Source: Nageia nagi (Eukaryota; Pinophyta). From it: a stretch of DNA of 64,000 nt. The stretch's first letter is position 1, and every line of letters begins with the position of its first letter. Below the pieces are notes generated by a model. The model was not told the origin of the DNA, made no database searches, and saw only the letters and a list, made by a program, of their open reading frames with translations. The position numbers were made by a program, and so were the translations under genes. Below, piece after piece: positions 46,701 through 58,700 of the stretch. The stretch is taken from positions 16,120,001 through 16,184,000 of the forward strand of contig JBITNC010000002.1 of NCBI GenBank assembly GCA_050084985.1. The letters run 5' to 3'.

Positions 46701-49700
46701 TCTAGCATGGTGATTAGCAAAAATCAGTCTATATGGAGGCAAAGCAGCATTGAAAGGGCAACACAAATTAAGCATATGATATTAAATGACTCATGGTGGG
46801 ATTGTGTGGATTATCTCTTTAGTTTCATCGAGCCCATTTTGTGCATGATTCGCTATACTAACATGGATAGGCCTTGCATTGGAGAGATATATGATGGCAT
46901 TGAGTTAGTGATCGAGAAGATAAAGTGCACCATAAATGTGAAAGAGCAAGACCCTGAAGAGATTTTTTTCAAACAAGTGCATGCAATTGTTGAAGAAAGA
47001 TGGAACAGAATGACTACTCTATTACATTTCCTTGGCTTTGCATTGTCTCCAAAATACTAGAGTAGTGAGATTCTTCCTATGCTAGGAAGGCTTGCCCCAT
47101 ATAGAGATTTTGAAGTGGTTGAAGGGTACAAAGCAAATTTTTTTAGACTATTCTCTGAAACTGACCTGTGAGATATAGTCATGAATGAGTTCATTGATTG
47201 TGTGCACTCGAATGGTCAAAGTATTAAGGCTTTTCGTGATAGGTTCAAAAGGTATGGTCATGGCAAATAAAGATTTCTGCTCCTTGTCTCTATTACTTTC
47301 AAGCACAATCACAAACCCTGAATGGATTTGTCAGAACAACTGGGTGCATAGCTAGTTGGCCTAGCCTCCTTGAATAAATCCAAAGGGAATCCAAATCTCC
47401 AAGAGATATCTCCAACAATCTTTAGGAGCCAAAGAATACAACAATATTCCCAATTCCTCAATCACAATTCCAAAATTATGCTCAAATGAAACCCTAATCC
47501 TCTTTTATAATCACAACCTAATGAAAGAATAGATCTTAGCCCTTGATTTTGACATGGATCGTTGAGATTAAATCACTCACTTAAAATCTAAGAGCTGTGA
47601 TATAATGTTTTGTTGAGATATTAGATTTCACCTACTTAAGATCTAAGGGCTATGATAAAATCTCTTGTTAAGATAACTTAAGTCATCTTGGCGAAGTTAG
47701 AGGGACTCCAAACATAGCTAACCCCTTCAAAACACCTCATCAAATCAACAAAACACATAACACAAACAATATTTACAAAGTTGGGAAAATTTTGGGACAT
47801 TACAACTTAGGCGTTCTTGGGGACAATTAAGGAACGTCCAACTATTTCTCAACTGTCACTGAGAATGCCTAGCCGTTCCCAATGGGGGGATGGGGAGGGA
47901 ACAGTTCCCTGCCTCCCTAGAACATTCTCACTAAAAGGGAATTCCCCCCCCAGTAGAGCAATCCCTCCTTTCCTAGTCATTATGAGGATAGCTGGCAAGG
48001 ACATGCACAATTGCATACATCATGCCCTTAGAGGTGTGCAAGGAGTTGAACTTACCTTGATGTGATAGCTAGGACATATGATCAATTGAAAACATATAAC
48101 CTAGGCATAATCACTCACACCATACCTTTGCGACGAGGCATGAAACCCTTCAAGCAGAAACAAAGGATCTTGAATCCTTTGCTAAAACCAATGGTTTTTC
48201 AAAAAATTTAGAAGTTGGTCCAATTGGGAATCATCTTTCCTGTCCAACACTCAACTTAGGTTGCCAACATAGTCCCAGTTAGGAAGAAGTCAGGAGAGAT
48301 AAGGGTTTGCATTGACTTCAGACATCTCAATCATACCTTGGAAAAGGATAATTACCCATTACCGTCCCTTGATGTTCTTTAGATGGTCAATGGCTCTCAA
48401 ATGATGTCACTTTTAGACAACTATTCGGGATATAATCAAGTGTTGGTGGATAAGAGGGACCAATTGAACACTGCCTTTAGCACCAAATGGGGGACGTTTG
48501 CTTATAGTTGTATGCCGTTTAGACTGATAAATGTTGGATCCACTTTCCAAAGAGCTATGGACTTTGCCTTCAAAGGTCTAGTGTGCAAGAATATCGTCAT
48601 ATACATGGACAACCTCACAATATACTCCAATGACATGAATGATCATGCTAGGCATTGGAGGAAGATACTCCAAAGATGTAGAGAATTCGGGATTTTTCTA
48701 AACCCAAAAAGGTGCATCTTTGGGGTCACCAAAGGCAAGCTACTTGGTCATGTCATTTTGGAGAAGAGTATATCCATTGATCCAAAAGGGGTAGAAGCCA
48801 TTGAAAAGATCCCTTATCCATCAACCCCAAAGGAGCTTAGGTCATCCATGGGGAAGATCAACTTCGTTCGCAAGTTTATCTCGGGTTATGTTAAGATCGT
48901 GAAACCCCTCATCGAGATGATGAAAAAAGATGCTAAAGTAAAATGGACTAATGAAGCGAAGAAGGCCTTCCACAACATTAAGGAGGCCATATCCAGGGCG
49001 TCGTTTCTCACAAGCCCTAATTATAAAAAACCTTTTTTCTTGTACTCCTTCGCTTTAGAGCATTTAGTGGTAGGGATCCTGACCTAAAAGAATGAAGATG
49101 AAAAGGAGAAGCCCATTGCCTTCATGAGTGTGCTCCTTTGAAAGATGCGGCTTTGAGATACCCCATGCTGGATAGACAAGCTTATGCCTTGGTGAGAGCA
49201 GTCAAGAAGTTTCATCACTACATCCTACGTAGTGAGATAAATGCTAGTGTGCCCAACCCAACCGTTAAGAATTTGCTAGCCCAACAAGAATTAGGCATCC
49301 AAAGAGGTAACTGGGTCTCTACCCTCTAGGAGTTTGACTTATCCATCTAGTCGATGAGGATTGTTAGAGGTCAAGGGCTCACTCATACATTAGCATCATG
49401 TCAGAATGGTCAAATGCGAAGGTCACCCAATGACTTTTCGGGTTCATCTTCTTAGATTTATCAGCATACTACCTCGCTAGATTCTTGGTACAAGGATATC
49501 ACACGTTACATCATTTTTGGTTGTTACCCTCCAAATTTTGTTTCAACTCAAAAATAAGCGCTAAGATACAAAGTGGTTAAAATTCATGTTGAGAGACGAG
49601 GTTTTTTTATCGAAAAAATTATCATGGTATTTACTTGAGGTGTTTAGAAAAGGAAGAAGCTCACAAGGTGCTCGAAGAATTTCATAACAAAGGTGGAAAG

Positions 49701-52700
49701 TGCCACGTGTTGGGGAATGCTCTAGCACATCAAATCCTTCATACTGGATATTATTGGCCTTTCCTCTTTCGATATGCTCATTAGTATACCAAAATTTGTA
49801 ACGATTGCTAAACCGCAACAAGAAAGGATAAATTTCCAAGCCTATCCCTATGGTTAGTCCTTGAATCTAAGCCATTCACCAAATGGGGACTGGACTTCTT
49901 GGAAGTAATCAACCCTTCTTTGATGATACACCAATTCATCCTGACTACAACTAATTATTGTACAGGGTGGACTAAGGCAATAGCAATAAAGAAAGCCACC
50001 TTCTAAGTGGTTATCCAATTTCTCAAAGAACACATATTGACTTGGTTTGGCTTCCCATTTTCCATAGTTTGTGACAACGGTCTTGGATTTAGCTCGATAA
50101 AGTTATCAACCTGGGCATATGATCACAACTTTTCGATAAGATTCTCCGCTAACTACCATCTCTAAGGGAATAGTGTTGCGGAGTTGACAAATAGCGACTT
50201 GCTGACTGTCTTACGAAAACTCTTGGACAAGAACCACGGAGATTGGCAAGACAAGTTGAAGTATGCCTTATGGGCCGATTGTATTAAGGTGAAAAATGCA
50301 CTCAGGATGAGCCGCTTCGAATTAGTCTACAAAACGGATCTAGTCTTTCCTACTCAACTAAAGATTGGCACATTGCAATTTATGAAAGATTATATAAAGG
50401 TTGATGACACCTTGTAAATAAGGTTTGTTCAATTAACACATTTGGAGGGAAAGTAGAATCAAGCATTTCAGATCTTGGCTCGGCAACAACTAGACACAAA
50501 AAGATGGTTCGACAAAAATGCACAAGTCAAGAGTTTGAGGGTCAGAGACTTGGTCCTCTTGTGGGACAAGGTTCACGAGGATAAAGACAAGCATGCCATA
50601 TTTGATAGACTTTGGTTAGGTCCCTTTCAGGTTGTCGCTTTGGTGAGCCCACACACCTTCAAGTTGAAATGCCTTACAGGAGAGGAATTGCCATTGCCAG
50701 TCAATGGCAAGCACCTTGAACATTATTTCCAAGCCTAAGTTTTGTCTAAGGATGTGTATCATATTGTAAATAACTTCTCTCTCTCTAATAAAAAAGATCT
50801 TTGAAGCCTATCATCTGGAGCATCTAAGTAGAGCACTTCGAGCTCAGGGACGAATCGTCCTTTTCCCCAAAGCTAAGTTGCACGAAATGTGGAAACGTTT
50901 CCGAGTTTCCGAAATGGTACGTCAGGAAACGTGACCCCTCCAAAATGGAAATGTTGGGGAAATGTGGTATATATATATATATATATATCACAAAATAAAT
51001 GATTACATGTTGATTAAATGATGCATACATCAAATGCCAAAATCCTATATTAACTCCCACATTACATGATGCAAACAACAAAAATATTAACTCCAAAGAA
51101 CAAACGGTAGGCATATTATAGTTGCTTTTAGGGTTTCATATTTGACTTATTTTTTATTCTAATGAATGAATGAAGTGTTTTCTATTTTTTTATAGTTGCT
51201 TTTAGGGTTTCATATTTTACTTATTTTTTATTCTAATGACTTAAAAGTGGGACCCACAAACTTGAATGGAGGAAAAATGCAAAAAAAATGTGTCATTTTA
51301 ACTTGCACTTATCGGAAACGCGTTGGAAACGTCAATCCAGAGTCGGAAACGCGATGGAAATGCATTTCCAAGTCGGGAAATGTTTTCGACTTTGAAAATG
51401 TCCTGGGAAACATGTTTCTTCTCATTTCATCCCCGTTTCCGCGTTTCCTCGAGTTTTTGGTATGGGTATGAGGCTTGGGATGGAGTTTGCTACAACTTAG
51501 CCCCAGAGACTACAATTTGGAACAAACACTCTAGGTGATTCGAACTTGATTATTTTCTTCAACAGGTGATAGGTGCATTCATAGAGCAATCGAGTTCAGG
51601 GATGGGTCATCCTTCTCCCCAAAGACTATAGTTGGAACAGACACTTTGGGTGATTCTAACAAAGATTATTTGATGAAACAGGAAACAAATATATTTGTCG
51701 AGCGATCAAGCTCAGGGATGGATCGTCCCCTCCGAAGGCTACAGTTGGAATAGACACTCTGGATGAACGCAATGTCCTCAAACCTAGACCATAATGCAGG
51801 TGTCTCGATGGCTACTCAAATAGCCAGTGAGAGTTCACTCACTATAATGAAACCAACGATGTATCCGTGAGCAACATTGCTAATAGACCCGTCCCTTGCG
51901 GACGACGCAAGTCACTGTGCATCCAATTTATTTAGGTTTGTTTTTCAAGTTTAGGGTAATCAAGTGTTAGCCATTTTGTTGTTTTGTTTTAGCTATTGTT
52001 GTGATTGGCATAACAAGCCCCAAAATCCTGTGATTTCAAGGACCAACAATGTTTTTTTGCCCTAGCAATGTCACGCATATCTTAAAGCTTCAACCACCTA
52101 GTTATGATGTCTATCATTCGGAACTTGAGTGTTACAATTCACCCAATCTTAGCTATGTTAGACCAAGCTCAAAATTTCCAAAAAATGACTAAGTTTGGAG
52201 TCAAGAAATTGAATCTTGGTGAAATTAGGGAATCCAAGTCAAGTTTGAGCTAGAGCAGGGTGAAGGGTAGCCCCCACCAAGCCAACATACGTCTCAAAAG
52301 ACAAAATTTTGTCTTTATGTGGCATGCACCTAGATCTAGGAGCCACCCAAGTCGAGATGAAGCACATGTGAAGCAAGTTGAGACATCCTAATGGCTAACG
52401 CATGCCTCCAAAGGACAAGTTTTTGCTATTTCTTGGCGTTCGCCCGACCGAGAAGATGAGCAAAACGAAGTGTTGAGGCAAAGAGGCCAATTTGGCTCTC
52501 CTAGAGATCCAACGCATGGCTCAAAAAAACCAGATTTGGTCTCTCTGTGGCATGCACCCAAATTAGAAGCCTGCACAGGTCGAGCTCAAGGCAAAATTTG
52601 ACTAAGGCATGAACATTCGAGATCATCATCCAGCACAGACAGGTCCAAAAGGGTTGTCAATTCCCTAGGGGTGGAAGAAGTGAAAGGTATATTGTGACTG

Positions 52701-55700
52701 TTATGGGATAGAGATTCGTGGAGCTATAAACTGCCTTATACACTGACCAGTGGAAGCTATACGTTGCAATGGTCCTATATGCAATCAATCAAGTAGACAA
52801 GGAAGTGTTGAGGGAGATGAATTCAGTGTTGGAGGCCTTACAAGAAAAGAGGAAGAAAAAGGAATGCAAAGGCCTATCTCTTTTCTGGAGTTAACTTCAT
52901 TGAAGCAAGGGAGACTTAGAGACCAGATAAGTTTTATGTCAATTTCTTTCATCATGTTGAGGGAGATGAATTCAGTGTTGGAGGCCTTACAAGAAAAAAG
53001 GAAGAAAAAGGAATGCAAAGGCCTATCTCTTTTCTGCAGTTAACTGCATTAAAGCAACGGAGACTTAGAGACTAGATAAGTTTTATGTCAATTTCTTTTG
53101 TCAATTTATGGTAGGAGGATTACAGGGCAAGATCGGCAAATCTTTTGAAAGCTTGAAATTTGTATTTTGTGTTAACCATGTAATCCTTATGGCTGATGAC
53201 TATCTGATATGCTCCAAAAGTGCAATAGATTGCCTTTGAAGAGGCTGATTGACATAGAACTTTTCTTCTACAATTTTTTTGTGTTCAACACAAACAAATC
53301 ATTGGTAGCAATTATGAGGTCATTATGTTGAATGCGAGTAGTAGTTAATGTCAAAAGATTTAAATTATGGTTAGGCACTAAATCTTCAAAAGTGTCAAAT
53401 TATGGGTAGACAATCATTTTTTTTGTGTTTAACACAAACAAATCATGGGTAGCAATTATGAGGTCATTATGTTGAATGCGATTAGTAGTTACTGTCAAAT
53501 GATTTAAATTATGCGTAGGCACTAAATCTTCAAAATTGTCAAATAATGGGTAGACACAATCATCAAAAGTTTGAGTATTGCATATTGTGCTAGCCATGCC
53601 ACCCTTCTAGGTGTGATTGGTAGTATGCTTGAACACACACTCTTAGTAGATTGTAAAGAAACCCCACCTTGCTAAGCAGGACTTTCAACACCGGGAGATA
53701 GAGACAAGACAGTCAAAGGAGATGCATTGACAAAATCACAAAGAACTCGAGCATCTTTTAGTGTAAGGGGAAGGCGAATGGAAAGGGAAAGGGACTGCAT
53801 ATGGTGGTGTCTAGTTATTCTTGGAAGTTTGATTTTATGTCATGATGTTCAACATTTATGGAGTGCATTAGTTTTTTGAATTGTAATAGAAAACTGTGAT
53901 TCATTCCTTCTTTCTTTCATGTGGAAGTCAATTTCTTTATTTTCGATTGAGTTCAAATAGTATTTTATTAAAGATAATCTGATGCAAGGTGCGATTTTGT
54001 TTTTGGTGAAAAACCAATTTTTAACATGTTTTATTTGTGGAATTTTTTGGCACATCCAAATGTTACAAAGTTCCAAATGAAACATGTTATTATCAAATGC
54101 TGTTGTCAATACAACAGCATTCACACGCTTGGGCCACACACTACCACAACATCAATAGTTCGAAATTAGTGACATGATCGGAAGATAACCATTTGATGAC
54201 CACGTCATCTATTCATCGGCTGTTCTATATTTTACGTAATGATACACACTGAACAAATGAAGTAGATTAATACGATCATATATATTATTTATGTTGTTTG
54301 TTGATGAAACTTTCAGATTAATATAATTTGAAATACACTTCTTACATTGTCATTCATATGTCTAAAAAAGACTAATTTTTTTTTTCAAAAAATAGAAGTG
54401 TAATTAACCTTTCTTCAAGGATAATCCAAACTGTACATGGTTCAAATCTGGTTGTTAATTATAAATGACTATCCAGAAGATTAGAAAACAAACTAATTTA
54501 GGTACCTAGGTGCTTTGTATTATATTGTAAAGCAGTTCAGACTTCAGAGAAGTAGGCAGCAGGATTGGACAACTTCATCAACTACATATTTTCATGCATT
54601 TCCATTCAGTGATATATTCAAACACCAACATAAATGTATACTTACTAGCCCATTCAGGAAAATAGAGATCCATTCAGGAATCACCTCACCTCTGTTTTGG
54701 AAACATTTGCAAATTTACCCAAATGAAACATTCAATGAATAGAAACAACAAAAATAACATGGTCATAATCAGTAGACCTCTATAAACATTCAGCAAAGCA
54801 TTCCACACAAGGGGCAAAAGGTCTTTATGGTGAAGATTGATGGTGGAGAAAATCACCATGCATTAAGTTTGGGTCTGAGTTTATTCTTAGCCAGAAAGCG
54901 TAGAAGACAAAATGACAAGCAGTATAAATGTATTTCAGAACACGTTTAAACACAATTATGTACATACTCATCCCACACTCAGGTTTTGGCTTTTGGTAAA
55001 AACCAAATTCCAAATACCTCATCTGTTTGATTTAAAAAGTTCCTCAATCTGAGTGCAAAACATGTGGATGATTTTGGCAATGTTGCACTAAGTATCACGG
55101 ATGGCATGGGATGTCAAGACTGGTAATTGGGATAGCAAGGTATTGGGAGGCACAATTTTAGGGCTGTGTTAAATCTAATTTTGGTCATTATTGATCTAGT
55201 TCCTTTTCTGAACTTCCTGGAGTGGTATTTCCAAACGGGTCCCATATCAGAAACTTATGTTGTCTACCTGTTTTAGGTGAACTTAGCAGATACACATGTT
55301 GGGGATCTTGTAAATTATGTTCTTGTTGATAATTATTAACAGGTAATGGTAATTTCAGGCTTGTCAGTGCATGATTCTTTGGATGACCAACTTGTCAATG
55401 CATCCTGGCGTTGATGTTGAAACTGACCAGTTGACTTAGCTGAAGTACAACAAAGTTGTAAATTTATATTATTTTGTTTCAATGACAACATTTATTTGGG
55501 GTTAACTTTTCAGAGATGCTATTATTTGTTACTTTTATGCAGTCATAGCCCAACTGCTTAAGCAATGATAAAAATTAAGGCTGACATGGGTGGAAATGTA
55601 TGCTCTTCATGAATTCAGTGTTTACTAAGCAGGCATTCCACAAACATTCACACTTTAAGACTCTAAGACTACTCTGATCTAAACTTATTTCTACAATTCC

Positions 55701-58700
55701 GATCTTGATTCCGATTCCGATGATCACAAATGAGCCTGAATGCTTTATTTATAAAGGCTCGAAGATGGATCGATGGATTACAATCAATATTCCTTAGATC
55801 TAAATCTAAGCCATTAAAGCTACACCATATTTTGTACAGTAACTTGATGTGACTTAAAGTAAGCCATTTACAATAAAGTTATTCCCACTCACACCTCGAG
55901 TGGATAAGGATGCTATGACGGGCACTCCCAATTTGATTTAACCGAATCAAATTGTCGATCAATATTATTTAATGTGAGTTAAGGGCCCACCATGTTTTAC
56001 AAATGCATTACTGAGTTGGATACCATTTTGTTTTGATCTGTCTTAACAAGACTTCAGTAAGTGATTTGTCTGCAAGAATTCGATTCTCAATTATCCACTT
56101 CCATTGTAATAGCTAGATGGCATGGATATCAATCATCATGTTGAAGTGGTCATGAGATGTAAGATCATGGTATTTAGGAGGACATTGGTCAATTACTAAG
56201 CCAAACTTCATAAACCATTCTTCAAACCAATCAGGAATCTGTTTAGAATTATCTCTTAAACCTGTTCCAAACCTTACAAAATAATTGTGAGAAAATATTG
56301 AATTTTGATAAGCAAGAAGGGTAAAGAAGTGTCCTTTGTATTGTTCATAAGTGAGTTTAAACCCATTAATCATGACTTAAAGACTTGGATCTTGTGTTGG
56401 CCATTGATTAATACCACGAATCCTATTTATAAAAATTGTTGTCCTTCCTATGAAGTAATCTTTATTTATATTATGCCAATAATGTTTGCAAAATACATCT
56501 CCTAGATGGCATAATAAAGCTCTTGATCCCATTGAATGATTAACAATATTGTTATGTATGGGATATGTGCCAGGAACATTAATAATTCTTCCATTTGGTA
56601 GAGGAATAGCCATTCTTTGTTCTGTAAATAGCTCGTGTGTACCAGGATGTAGAATTCTTTGAGTCCACTCCAAAAAGTTTTGGTAGAGTACTTATGATTG
56701 TCTATTTAGCTCTCCAAGGTGTGACCATACTGATATGGTATTCTCGAGTAAGATAATCTGCAACAGAATTTTTAACTCGTGGAACATGCTCAAAAGTAAT
56801 GTCATAATCATCAAACCATAAATTCCATCTTAACATTCTGTTACTGTCTGAAGCTTTCTCAAACTTCTTATTTAGAAATCCTTTCATATTGTTCAAATCA
56901 GATCTTAAAATAAATTTTTCTGATTGAACAAAAAACTGGAACGATTTAATTGCTTTTATTGTTGTAAGGATTTCCTTGTGAGAAAGAAGGATATCTTAAC
57001 TAAGCTCCAGAAAAACTACCAGAAGCATACATGCAGATTTTTTCACCTGTTTTTGTTTCTTCTTTGAGAATAGCATCCCAAAACTTATCACTTGCATTGG
57101 TTTCAATAATTTTTAAACTGGATCAAGGGGAGACATAGGAGGCAGTTTTGAATATTTATCTTTAATTATTTTGATTGCTTCAGTCATATCAGGAGTCCAG
57201 GAAGGAGCATTTTTCTTGAGTTTGGTGTTTAATAACTTTCGATCAACTGCAATAGCTTGATAATAACCAAACACATAATTTACACAGCCAAGAAAATGTT
57301 GAATTGATTAACTGTGAGAATCTCATCTGGAAAGTTTTTGATCTTTTCAAAAATATGTTTTTGCAACTCTACTTTTTCAGCTTTAATATGAAATCCGAGA
57401 AATTGAACTTCTTCTGTACAAAACACATTTTTTTATTTGCTTAGTACTAAACCACTTTCATAACATATATCATGAAACTACTCAAGATGTTTTATATGCT
57501 GTTTCACATCTTTGTTGAATACAAGAATGTCATCAATATATACACAATCCACCGATACTGTCCTTCAGGTACTACAAATGCTGTTTTGTACTTGTCTAAT
57601 AGTTTAACAGAGATTTGCCAAAATCTAGACTTGAGATCAAACTTTGAAAAGATAGCAGTTTTTTCTTAACAGTTCATCTTTAGATGGAATAGGATGTTGA
57701 ATTGGCACTATATGTTTATTAAGAAATTTATAATTAATGACTAACCTTTTTTTTCCTCTAACCTGTTCAGATCTTTTATTTACATAAAATGCTGCACATG
57801 CCCAAGGAGAATTTGATTTTTCTATTAACCCTTTTGCCAATAATTCAGATATTTTTTGATCACATTTTTTTCTTAAAGAAGGGCTAAACTAATTCTATCC
57901 CACATTCATGAACTTTTCTGTGTCGAAATGCAGTAGGATGTTCAAAACATGGATAAGTCTTTATTTTTTCAATTATTTCATTCTAATTTGAAGAATTAAG
58001 ATTTATGGACTTCGAAAGCCAATCTGTATTCTTAGCCTTTGGCTTTGGATGCCAAACTGGAATAATAGACTCATAAAAGCTTTTCAACGGTAACTTGACT
58101 CCTAATTTTAAACAATTGTCTTCTATAATACTGAAGGGTCTTAACTTAAACAGATTATCATAACCTATCATTAGATCATAACTTTTCATCTCATGCTGCA
58201 CAAATTTCAAGAGTACTATTTTTTCACCAATTTTGAAGGGTACTTCTGTAGAAAGACTGGATACAGATGTTTTAGAGTTAAAAGTTAAACCAATCTTATC
58301 TGCTGTCCAGATCTTGTGGGATTGCATTTTTTCCTGCCAAGCTGCATTCTCCTCCTGTATCAATGAGCATCAAGGCTGTAAGCTTTGAAACCATTAATTT
58401 TAACTGTCATGGTGCAAACAGAGGAATAGGAATGTTTTACAGCATTTATATTAAAATCTTTAGCTTCCGTGGGAAAGCTTTGATTCTGAGAAGTCATTGC
58501 TGATAATTTTGTTTCATACAGAATTGCTTTTGATTCTGAGAAGTCTTCTTCTTCTTTTAGTAATTCTTCCAACTCAGCTTTTGCCTTTGTGAGGAAATTC
58601 TGCAATTTTTCTATTCTTTTTATCTTCCATTCTGCTCTTTCTGCAAACTGTTGCTTTCTAGGAATGTCCAGACAATTTGTTTCTTTTCTGAATATAACTT

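Noticed and set aside
47860-47930. Inverted TGAGAATG/CATTCTCA pair, possible small MITE or hairpin
   Set aside because: Only 8 bp of pairing with a ~55-bp interior, and no target duplication recognised.
50969-50989. (TA)n microsatellite
   Set aside because: Only about ten repeats inside the MITE. Ordinary and not a separate signal.
57000-57900. Gypsy element as an alternative for the antisense RT
   Set aside because: No LTR or integrase is visible near it, and protease, RT and RNase H followed by a promoter-like stretch fits a caulimovirid better. Kept as an alternative needing a tree.
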